DNA from: Chlamydiota bacterium
GTDB lineage: Bacteria > Chlamydiota > Chlamydiia > Chlamydiales > VGMA01
Length of the DNA stretch: 22,489 nucleotides
NCBI GenBank assembly: GCA_016866575.1
Contig: VGMA01000008.1
Coordinates: 1-22,489, forward strand
Direction: 5' to 3'
The notes beneath the pieces were generated by a model, which saw nothing but the letters and a program-made list of their open reading frames with translations, did not search any database and was not told the origin of the DNA. Positions within the stretch are counted from its first letter, which is position 1. Each line of letters starts with the position of its first letter. This document shows positions 8,450 to 14,121 of this stretch, piece by piece. The position numbers and the translations under genes are program-made.

Positions 8450-8908
8450 ATGGAAAATTTACACGTTTTAATCGTATTTATCTGGTTTTGTTTGGGATGC
8501 ATTTCAGCATATGTTGCACATAAGAAAAAGAAAAACCCCTATCTATGGTTTTTTATCGGTTTCTTCTTGGGCTTGATCGGCCTTATCATTCTTTTTCTTA
8601 CACCTCAGAAAAAAGAGGTCTCCGCACCTTCTCTTGTGATGGCTTCAGCTTACCCATCACCCGCGACACCGGAAGATTTTCCGGCCGAAATCGCTATGCC
8701 TAAGACTCGAATACCTACAAATCCGAAAATCCACTGGTACTATATCGACAGCCACAAGGTCTCTCAGGGGCCACTCAATCTAGATCAAATCAAGTGTGCG
8801 TATACTAAGGGCGTGATCAATGCCTCTACGTTGATATGGAATGAAGAAATAGAAAATTGGATCCTACTAAAGGATTTCAATAACTACCAGTTCATCTTTC
8901 AAGAGTAA
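8450..8908 (+). CDS. Two-helix membrane protein with C-terminal GYF_2-like domain
   Basis: A 152-residue protein. Two hydrophobic helices at about 5-23 and 31-50 are separated by a short basic turn (HKKKKNP), which by the positive-inside rule suggests a hairpin with its loop in the cytoplasm. A proline- and alanine-rich linker follows (about 55-92). Residues 94-145 resemble the GYF_2 (DUF4339) domain: HWYYIDSHKVSQGPLNLDQI, then STLIWNEEIENWILLKDF, with the expected W-Y-Y, G-P and paired tryptophans. GYF-type domains bind proline-rich peptides in other settings; the ligand here is unknown. An AGGGG lies 10 bases before the ATG. The gene converges on rpsN, with a strong hairpin between them. 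Confidence 0.78.
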   Translation: MENLHVLIVFIWFCLGCISAYVAHKKKKNPYLWFFIGFFLGLIGLIILFLTPQKKEVSAPSLVMASAYPSPATPEDFPAEIAMPKTRIPTNPKIHWYYIDSHKVSQGPLNLDQIKCAYTKGVINASTLIWNEEIENWILLKDFNNYQFIFQE

Positions 8909-8961
8909 GAAGATTAATTTCGCTTAGTTGCTTAAGGATAAATCAGAATTTTACAAGAAAA

Positions 8962-8990
8962 AAAGCTCAAATTCGATGAATTTGAGCTTT
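8962..8990. terminator. Bidirectional intrinsic terminator
   Basis: A perfect 13-base-pair stem (8962-8974 with 8978-8990) closes on a 3-base GAT loop. On the minus strand the stem runs into seven T residues, a textbook terminator for rpmJ-rpsN. On the plus strand the stem ends in TTT and is followed by ACCCTTTT, so it can also serve the GYF_2-like gene. It lies between two convergent genes, as expected. Confidence 0.88.
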
Positions 8991-9004
8991 ACCCTTTTAG
9001 GCTC

Positions 9005-9310
9005 TTACCAAGAGGATTTAACCATTCCTGGAATTTTTCCGCTGAGCGCTAGTTCACGAAGACAGAGTCTTGAAACCCCAAACTTTCTGTAATATCCACG
9101 CACGCGTCCTGTGATCTTGCAACGGTTGCGAAGACGCACTGGTGAAGCATTTTTTGGAAGCTCATTAAGCTTGCACATTGCTTCATAGCGCTGCTCAGGA
9201 GTAGAATAAAGACTGAAAACAATTTTTTTCAGCTCTTGTCTTTTTTCCCAGCCGTGGTTGACCATTTTTTCTCGACGCTGCTGTTTGATGATTGAAGATT
9301 TTTTTGCCAT
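9005..9310 (-). CDS. rpsN: 30S ribosomal protein S14 (zinc-independent long form)
   Basis: S14 binds the 3' major domain of 16S rRNA in the small subunit head. It has 101 residues, the length of the long form. The C-terminal signature runs VRLRNRCKITGRVRGYYRKF, then GVSRLCLRELALSGKIPGMVKSSW. No CxxC pairs are present, so it is the zinc-free type. It follows rpmJ by 19 bases on the same strand and is probably cotranscribed. Its Shine-Dalgarno sequence is weak. The gene lies outside the main ribosomal protein operon, next to rpmJ, as in Chlamydia. Confidence 0.97.
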   Translation of the reverse strand: MAKKSSIIKQQRREKMVNHGWEKRQELKKIVFSLYSTPEQRYEAMCKLNELPKNASPVRLRNRCKITGRVRGYYRKFGVSRLCLRELALSGKIPGMVKSSW

Positions 9311-9329
9311 GATTTTTTACTCAGTTGTT

Positions 9330-9464
9330 CTATTTTGCTCTGCTTCCCTTTTGGCGCTGTTTGCGGTTAGGGTCTTTTTTGTTAATCACATAACGTACAC
9401 CTCTTCTAATAACGAGGATGTCGCCTTTTTCGGGATTCGCTTTTACCGATGCTCTAACTTTCAT
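9330..9464 (-). CDS. rpmJ: 50S ribosomal protein L36 (cysteine-free form)
   Basis: A 44-residue protein beginning MKVRASVKANPEKGD and ending in DPNRKQRQKGSRAK. The start and the KQRQ end are typical of L36. The four zinc ligands of the classic form are absent, and the central segment VIRRGVRYVINKKDPNRKQ matches what I recall of chlamydial L36. The start has a clear Shine-Dalgarno sequence (AAAGGGTG, 4 bases before the ATG). It is the first gene of a rpmJ-rpsN unit driven by the putative promoter at 9495-9523. Confidence 0.95.
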   Translation of the reverse strand: MKVRASVKANPEKGDILVIRRGVRYVINKKDPNRKQRQKGSRAK

Positions 9465-9494
9465 TTTTCACCCTTTTTCAAATAAGTGAGCCCC

Positions 9495-9523
9495 ATACTA
9501 CACGCTCAACGTTTTATTAACAA
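9495..9523 (-). promoter_or_regulatory. Putative promoter for rpmJ-rpsN
   Basis: On the minus strand, TTGTTA (9518-9523; 4 of 6 matches) and TAGTAT (9495-9500; 4 of 6 matches) are exactly 17 bases apart. The predicted start near 9488 leaves a leader of about 23 bases containing the Shine-Dalgarno sequence of rpmJ. Confidence 0.5.
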
Positions 9524-9537
9524 GCCAAAAAACCTAC

Positions 9538-9566
9538 TTGCCAATTTTCTGCCGATTCGCTACTCT
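9538..9566 (+). promoter_or_regulatory. Putative promoter for rpmH-rnpA
   Basis: TTGCCA (9538-9543; 5 of 6 matches to TTGACA) is followed 17 bases later by TACTCT (9561-9566; only 3 of 6 matches). The start would fall near 9573, leaving a 22-base leader that keeps the AAAGGA of rpmH. A better-looking TATATT at 9577-9582 lies too close to the gene to leave a usable leader. Confidence 0.35.
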
Positions 9567-9594
9567 ATCTGCATTCTATATTAAAGGATGTATC

Positions 9595-9729
9595 ATGAAA
9601 AGAACCTATCAACCAAGCAAACGCTGCCGTAAAAACGTCCATGGGTTTCGTGCTCGCATGGCTACTCCAGGAGGACGTCGCGTACTTAAGAACAGAAGAA
9701 GGAAAGGACGTCACCAATTGACAGTCTAG
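9595..9729 (+). CDS. rpmH: 50S ribosomal protein L34
   Basis: A 44-residue basic protein, MKRTYQPSKRCRKNVHGF at the start and RRVLKNRRRKGRHQLTV at the end, matching L34 along its whole length. L34 lies in the large subunit, bound to 23S rRNA. The start at 9595 has AAAGGA six bases upstream; the frame opens earlier, but residues before MKRTYQ do not belong to the family. The usual neighbour rnpA follows and appears to begin inside this gene. Confidence 0.97.
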   Translation: MKRTYQPSKRCRKNVHGFRARMATPGGRRVLKNRRRKGRHQLTV

Positions 9730-10073
9730 ACCGTTCTAAGCGGATACGTTCAAAATTTCTCTACGCCAAGTTGCGTAGATCGGCTCTTAAATTTGTTGGA
9801 TCGTGCTTAATTGTAAACTATTCTTTTGAAGAGCAAGAGGCCCCCAAATTAGGACTGAGCGTATCCAAAAAAGTTGGTAAGGCTCATGATCGCAACCGGA
9901 TCAAGCGTCTTTTCAGAGAAGCTTTCCGCACGAATCAACAAGCTTTACCAAAAACCATAGCCATGAATATTTGTCCAAGAGGTGAAGCAGCAATGCTTAC
10001 CTATGAAAGTACGTTAAAAGACTTTAAAAAATTCATTCATGAAGTTAAATCAGCCACAAGCGCGAGCAGCTAA
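9717..10073 (+). CDS. rnpA: Ribonuclease P protein component, probable ATT start
   Basis: The protein subunit of RNase P, which trims the 5' leader of tRNA precursors. The family signature is clear: LGLSVSKKVGKAHDRNRIKR then LFREAFR. The position after rpmH is the standard one. The start is unusual. No in-frame ATG or GTG exists near the expected place, and an in-frame stop sits at 9687-9689. A TTG at 9771 would give only 100 residues and lose the N-terminal region (RSKRIRSKFLY) that the family conserves; it has no Shine-Dalgarno sequence and lies beside a hairpin (9760-9779). The ATT at 9717 gives 118 residues, the normal length, and has GGAAAGGA ending 8 bases upstream inside rpmH. It would overlap rpmH by 13 bases. 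Gene identity is firm; the start is inferred. Confidence 0.93.
   Translation: MDSLDRSKRIRSKFLYAKLRRSALKFVGSCLIVNYSFEEQEAPKLGLSVSKKVGKAHDRNRIKRLFREAFRTNQQALPKTIAMNICPRGEAAMLTYESTLKDFKKFIHEVKSATSASS
9760..9779. repeat. Small GC-rich hairpin within rnpA
   Basis: TCTACGC (9760-9766) pairs perfectly with GCGTAGA (9773-9779) around a 6-base loop, CAAGTT. It covers the alternative TTG codon at 9771 of rnpA, which would make initiation there awkward. It may equally be chance within coding sequence. Confidence 0.4.
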
Positions 10074-11961
10074 CACAACACGTGGAAGAATCCTTGTTCT
10101 TGCAGGCGCAGGCAGCGGCAAAACTTCTGTCATCATCAGCAGAATTCGACTTCTCATAGAAAAACATGATGTCTTGCCAGAAAATATTTTAGGCCTCACC
10201 TTCACTAATAAAGCCGCTGGAGAGATGCGACATCGCGTAGCCTCTTTTATCGGCAAAGAAAAAGCCTCTGAGCTGACACTCACTACTTTCCACAGCTTTT
10301 GCTTCCATTTGTTAAAAAAAGAGATCCACCATCTCGGCTATTTAACCAATTTTACCCTCTACGATGAAAGGGACATGCAACGGCTTATGCAAAGCGTTGC
10401 TAAAAGTGGCGGAGAGCAGAAATTCCCTCTAGGATTTCAATCTCTTTCAGATCTCAGAAAAGCTTCATTAGCTGCAGCTTCTTCCAAAGAAGAAGAAGAG
10501 CGCATCGGTTATTACTCAGGACTTGCTGAAGAACTTGAAGAGTGTTTAAAAGCCTACAACGCTGTCGATTTTGACGGCCTTTTAGAGCTAACGGTACGCC
10601 TTTTTGAAAATCATCCTGAAATTTTAGCTCGCTATCAAGATCGCTACAAGTTCATCATGATCGATGAATACCAAGACACAAACCCCATTCAATATCGACT
10701 TGCGAAATTGCTTTCCTCAAAACACAACAATTTCTTTGTTGTCGGCGATGACGATCAGTCTATTTATGGCTGGCGCGGCTCAGAGGTAAAGCACATTCTA
10801 CGCTTTGAGTATGATGAATTGATCAAATTGGAACAAAATTACCGCTCAACGCCTACAATCCTAGCAGCAGCAAACGCTGTCATTGCCCATAACGAAGAAA
10901 GACACCCGAAAGTTTTATGGAGCAATCAAGAGCATGGGGAACTGATCCAAATCTTCAATGCACCTACAGAAGAAGAAGAGGTGCAATCTGTAATAGAGCG
11001 AATACTCTATTTACACAATGAGCGGCAAGTCCCCTTCTCAGAAATCGCGATATTGTATCGATCCAACAGTCTTTCTCGCCTTTTTGAGGTAGCACTCATG
11101 CAAACACCTCGAAAGGTAAACGGCTCGTGGGTAAGAGGAATACCTTACGATATCGTTCAGGGAACAGAGTTTTATGAAAGGGCGGAAATCAAAGATCTAC
11201 TCGCCTACTTGCGTCTTTTGATGAACAATAAAGATACAGAAGCGCTTTTACGCATTATCAATTATCCGAGAAGAGGTATATCGCCTCGCACAATTGAGCT
11301 GATCAAAGCGCACGCCAAAGAAAATAATCTTAGCCTATGGGAAGCCATCAAGTCGCTTAGTAGCGAAAAAGCGGCTCTTTTGCAATTTGTTGAGCTGATC
11401 GAAGGGGTAGAAAAAGAAATGGAATATTCCCTAGCCCAAGGATTTGATTATCTCATTAAAGAGATAGGATACCTCGATGTGATCGAAGAGGACACGAAAT
11501 CTGAAAAAGCAAAAGAGGCAAGAAAAGGGAACGTAGAACTTTTTGCTAAAATCATTGAAGAGTACGAAAAAAGCACAGAAAATGCTTCACTTGGAGATTT
11601 TTTAGGAAATACGGCTCTAGATTTGCAAAAAGCCCGGCATGCTGAAAGAAAGCAAGATCGCGTTCAGCTTTTAACTTTCCACAGCGCTAAAGGGCTTGAA
11701 TTTACTGCATGCTTTTTAGTAGCGCTAGAAGATCATATTATCCCTCACGAAAAAAGCTTATTTGAAACTGGTTTAGAAGAAGAGCGCCGTCTGATGTACG
11801 TGGCTATCACACGTGCTAAAAAATACCTCACACTCAGCATGGCAAGATCGAGAAAAAGAAACGGCAAGCCTCTGCCCTCTAATCCCTCGCGCTTTTTGTT
11901 TGAAATCCCTAAGGAACTTCTTAGCGTAACACCACATAAAGGGCCTATCCACTACTTTTGA
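10039..11961 (+). CDS. uvrD: UvrD/Rep/PcrA-family ATP-dependent DNA helicase
   Basis: A superfamily 1A 3'-5' DNA helicase of 640 residues, acting in excision repair, mismatch repair or replication restart. Motifs in order: an N-terminal Q-motif region (LNQPQARA); Walker A GAGSGKT at 23-29; Ia LTFTNKAAGEMRHRV; II IDEYQDTNPIQY with D209-E210; III VVGDDDQSIYGWRG; IV LEQNYRS; V LLTFHSAKGLEF; VI EEERRLMYVAITRAKKYL. It is shorter than E. coli UvrD (about 720) and lacks the C-terminal extension, a feature I recall for chlamydial UvrD; Rep is an alternative name. The start lies 35 bases inside rnpA, so it probably continues the rpmH-rnpA transcript. Its presence near mutS and uvrC is notable, since UvrD works with both. 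Confidence 0.93.
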   Translation: MKLNQPQARAANTTRGRILVLAGAGSGKTSVIISRIRLLIEKHDVLPENILGLTFTNKAAGEMRHRVASFIGKEKASELTLTTFHSFCFHLLKKEIHHLGYLTNFTLYDERDMQRLMQSVAKSGGEQKFPLGFQSLSDLRKASLAAASSKEEEERIGYYSGLAEELEECLKAYNAVDFDGLLELTVRLFENHPEILARYQDRYKFIMIDEYQDTNPIQYRLAKLLSSKHNNFFVVGDDDQSIYGWRGSEVKHILRFEYDELIKLEQNYRSTPTILAAANAVIAHNEERHPKVLWSNQEHGELIQIFNAPTEEEEVQSVIERILYLHNERQVPFSEIAILYRSNSLSRLFEVALMQTPRKVNGSWVRGIPYDIVQGTEFYERAEIKDLLAYLRLLMNNKDTEALLRIINYPRRGISPRTIELIKAHAKENNLSLWEAIKSLSSEKAALLQFVELIEGVEKEMEYSLAQGFDYLIKEIGYLDVIEEDTKSEKAKEARKGNVELFAKIIEEYEKSTENASLGDFLGNTALDLQKARHAERKQDRVQLLTFHSAKGLEFTACFLVALEDHIIPHEKSLFETGLEEERRLMYVAITRAKKYLTLSMARSRKRNGKPLPSNPSRFLFEIPKELLSVTPHKGPIHYF

Positions 11962-11976
11962 TAACGCCGAATTTGT

Positions 11977-12675
11977 ATGAAATATTTACCTTTTTCGCAT
12001 ACACTTGCTCTTTTTTCTTTATGCACAAGCTTACTTAGCGCAAAAGAGGTCTGTTTTCTTCTTATTCGTCACGGGCAAACAGATTGGAATAAGATAGGGA
12101 AAATCCAAGGACAGCAAGACATTCCTCTAAATGAGGAAGGGAAACTACAAGCAAAAGCCTTATCTGAAATCCTAGTAAAAGAGCATCCTGATATCTCTTT
12201 TATCTACTCTTCTGATTTATCTAGAGCTCTAGAAACTGCAAAAACAACTGCCGATAAACTCAATGTTGCAGTTTCTATTCTTCCAAGCCTTAGAGAAGCA
12301 AAAAAAGGGGCCGCTGAAGGGCTCACAAGAGAAGAAAAAAAACGTCTTTACGGCACTCTTCGTGAAGAACTCATCAAAAAATTTCCACAAAAAAAAGAAG
12401 CCTGGAAGCAAACTCTTATCGAAGGTGAAGAATCGATAAGCACTTTAGTAGATAGAATGAAAACAAGCTTACTCGATATTGCAGACAAAGTTCCTGACAA
12501 ATCTAAAATCGCAGTTTTTTCTCACTCTACTTCAATTAAATCTTTGATAGCAGAAATCAAAGATCAAAATCTTTCTGATATCATGATCAAAAACTGTGAA
12601 ATCACACCCATCTTTTATGATTCTATGGACAAAAAGAGTCCTCTTAAAGTTCTAGAAGAGGGAAAATCCCCCTAG
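11977..12675 (+). CDS. Exported histidine phosphatase (phosphoglycerate mutase-like)
   Basis: A 232-residue protein. The N-terminus is a likely signal peptide (hydrophobic 6-21, possible cleavage after SLLSA at 22), so it probably acts outside the cytoplasm. The rest is the histidine phosphatase superfamily: RHGQTDWN with the catalytic H32 at 31-38, GQQDIPLNEEGKLQA, SDLSRALETA, LREAKKGAAEGLT supplying the acid residue, and the second histidine in FSHSTSIKSLI. Members are phosphoglycerate mutases or broad phosphatases; the signal peptide argues for a secreted phosphatase rather than a glycolytic enzyme. The substrate cannot be read from sequence. It follows the helicase by 15 bases and has only a poor Shine-Dalgarno sequence. 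Confidence 0.88.
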   Translation: MKYLPFSHTLALFSLCTSLLSAKEVCFLLIRHGQTDWNKIGKIQGQQDIPLNEEGKLQAKALSEILVKEHPDISFIYSSDLSRALETAKTTADKLNVAVSILPSLREAKKGAAEGLTREEKKRLYGTLREELIKKFPQKKEAWKQTLIEGEESISTLVDRMKTSLLDIADKVPDKSKIAVFSHSTSIKSLIAEIKDQNLSDIMIKNCEITPIFYDSMDKKSPLKVLEEGKSP

Positions 12676-12684
12676 CTAAAAAAG

Positions 12685-12717
12685 AAATGACCACTCTTTT
12701 AAAAAGATAGGTCATTT
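12685..12717. terminator. Bidirectional intrinsic terminator
   Basis: AAATGACC (12685-12692) pairs exactly with GGTCATTT (12710-12717), and an inner TCTT/AAGA pairing extends the stem past a small internal loop. The stem ends in a T run on the plus strand and runs into CTTTTTT on the minus strand. It lies between the convergent phosphatase and thioredoxin-like genes. Confidence 0.8.
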
Positions 12718-12722
12718 TCTGT

Positions 12723-13595
12723 TTACTGTTTAGCTAAAACATCATGAGAGCGAAAATACTCTGATATCATGTAGTTGAGCTTTGCCAACGTCTCTTTTTC
12801 TTGATCTTTGAATTTCAAGATGAATTGCTGTAAGGGCTCAACGACCTCTTCTGGCGATTTGATCGCTTCTTCTCTATTGGCTTGAAAATCTAAAAGGGCT
12901 AAGCGGAGCATTCCCCCTTCCATATTGTTCACATCTCTTTTGGTGATAAGATCTCTTAGCGCTTTTGCTTCTTGCGAAAATCTTTTTCCCATTCGAAATA
13001 GTTGGCTATATTTCTCTAAAAGAAAAAACACACCCTCTTCACGGCTGATTCCTTCTTGCAAAACTGCTCCAACCAAGTGCGGCGATCTCAATTTGCATGC
13101 TTCGTTATACAAACGCTCTAATTCAGAAATTTTATATAGCGAGAGATCACTAGATTTGATCTGAAAAAAAAGTTCTTGGTATTTTTCATAAATCGAAAGA
13201 AGCTGCTTAGCGTATTCTTTAGGTTCGTGCGGCACATACCCTAATCGAGATATCTCAAATCCTTCGTGATCAAGCAAAATCACACAGGGAAAATCTTGTA
13301 CATCAAAGCGTTCTTTTAACTCATAATGCTCTTGCATCAAATCTCTTGCTTGATGATTTGCTTCAGGAAAATCCACTTTGACAAAGACAAATGTATTTGT
13401 CACAGATTTTTGAAATTCTTCGTTTTCTAAAACATCGTGCAGAAGCTTTTTACTCCAATTGGACCAGTCAGATCCTGTGAAAAGAAGGACTATAGGCCTT
13501 TCATGCACCTCTGCAATTTTTTTCGCTTTTTCAAAATCTTCTGTGACAGGAATCTTAGCTGCCATCACAAAAGCAAGTATTGTAGCAAGCATCAT
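12723..13595 (-). CDS. Exported thioredoxin-fold protein lacking the CxxC active site
   Basis: A 290-residue protein. The N-terminus (MMLATILAFVMAA) is a short signal-like hydrophobic segment. Residues of about 18-130 match a thioredoxin/DsbD-gamma fold: ERPIVLLFTGSDWSNWSKKL where the active site should be, FVFVKVDFPEA, then FDVQDFPCVILLDHEGFEISRLGY with the cis-proline loop at F102-P103. The usual W-C-x-x-C reads W44-S45-N46-W47-S48, so both redox cysteines are missing. Residues 135-290 are helical and of unknown role. Chlamydia genomes carry a predicted disulfide isomerase of this sort in the rpmH/rnpA neighbourhood (CT783, from memory). The fold is fairly sure; oxidoreductase activity is unlikely. 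AAGGAAG lies 10 bases upstream of the start. Confidence 0.82.
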   Translation of the reverse strand: MMLATILAFVMAAKIPVTEDFEKAKKIAEVHERPIVLLFTGSDWSNWSKKLLHDVLENEEFQKSVTNTFVFVKVDFPEANHQARDLMQEHYELKERFDVQDFPCVILLDHEGFEISRLGYVPHEPKEYAKQLLSIYEKYQELFFQIKSSDLSLYKISELERLYNEACKLRSPHLVGAVLQEGISREEGVFFLLEKYSQLFRMGKRFSQEAKALRDLITKRDVNNMEGGMLRLALLDFQANREEAIKSPEEVVEPLQQFILKFKDQEKETLAKLNYMISEYFRSHDVLAKQ

Positions 13596-13596
13596 C

Positions 13597-13626
13597 TTGC
13601 GAAAACTTCCTTTTCTATGTTATACT
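13597..13626 (+). promoter_or_regulatory. Putative promoter for the DTW-like gene
   Basis: TTGCGA (13597-13602; 4 of 6 matches) and TATACT (13621-13626; 5 of 6 matches) are 18 bases apart. The predicted start near 13633 leaves a 15-base leader before the ATG at 13648. It begins two bases beyond the start codon of the divergent thioredoxin-like gene. Confidence 0.45.
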
Positions 13627-13647
13627 TTTTGCCTAAAGAGTACTTTC

Positions 13648-14112
13648 ATGACAAATTTTCTACCTACAATTATTTTAAGACATCGTAAAGAAAATCTTAA
13701 AAAATGTTCCTTAACAGGTCTAGAAGGGCGATCTGATCTTCGCTTCTTCCGCTATCCGCAGCAACTAGAACTCATCGGCTGCCTAGACAATTACTTCATC
13801 CTCGATCTATCAGCTCCCATCTTAACAGAAAAAGATCAAGATCTTGGAATTTTCCTTGTCGACGGAAGCTGGAATCTTGCCCAAAAAATGCTAAAAGCGC
13901 TTCCACCGATACAAAAACGGAGCCTGCCGCACCATTTTGTGACCGCCTATCCAAGAAAACAAACAGGATGTGACGATCCTCAAAGAGGCCTAGCATCCAT
14001 CGAAGCTCTCTATCTTTCCCATTGGATCACAAAAAAAGATACAAGCTCTCTTCTTGATCACTACTACTGGAAAGAAGACTTTATGAAAATCAACAACATC
14101 CAATCTAGCTAA
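13648..14112 (+). CDS. DTW/Tsr3-like protein, probable aminocarboxypropyltransferase family
   Basis: A 154-residue protein. Its core reads VDGSWNLAQKML (71-82), SLPHHFVTAYPRKQ (92-105), then DPQRGLASIEALYLSHWI (110-127). The DGSW...A..M element and the later S-x-E-A element are what the DTW-domain and Tsr3 proteins share; those transfer a 3-amino-3-carboxypropyl group from S-adenosylmethionine to tRNA or rRNA uridines. Whether this one modifies tRNA or rRNA cannot be told. The N-terminal part holds only two cysteines that might bind metal (C20 and C45). The frame opens much earlier on this strand, but that region is antisense to the thioredoxin-like gene; 13648 is chosen because it follows the putative promoter and begins the recognisable protein. 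The next gene starts 9 bases downstream. Confidence 0.7.
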   Translation: MTNFLPTIILRHRKENLKKCSLTGLEGRSDLRFFRYPQQLELIGCLDNYFILDLSAPILTEKDQDLGIFLVDGSWNLAQKMLKALPPIQKRSLPHHFVTAYPRKQTGCDDPQRGLASIEALYLSHWITKKDTSSLLDHYYWKEDFMKINNIQSS

Positions 14113-14121
14113 TAGAATTTT

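Noticed and set aside
9258..9485. Plus-strand 75-residue frame over the rpsN-rpmJ junction
   Set aside because: It is antisense to two certain ribosomal protein genes and has no recognisable content.
9771..9773. TTG at 9771 as the rnpA start
   Set aside because: It would remove conserved N-terminal residues, has no Shine-Dalgarno sequence and lies beside a GC-rich hairpin.
13459..13647. 63-residue N-terminal extension of the DTW-like protein
   Set aside because: It is antisense to the thioredoxin-like gene and crosses the putative promoter; it matches no family.
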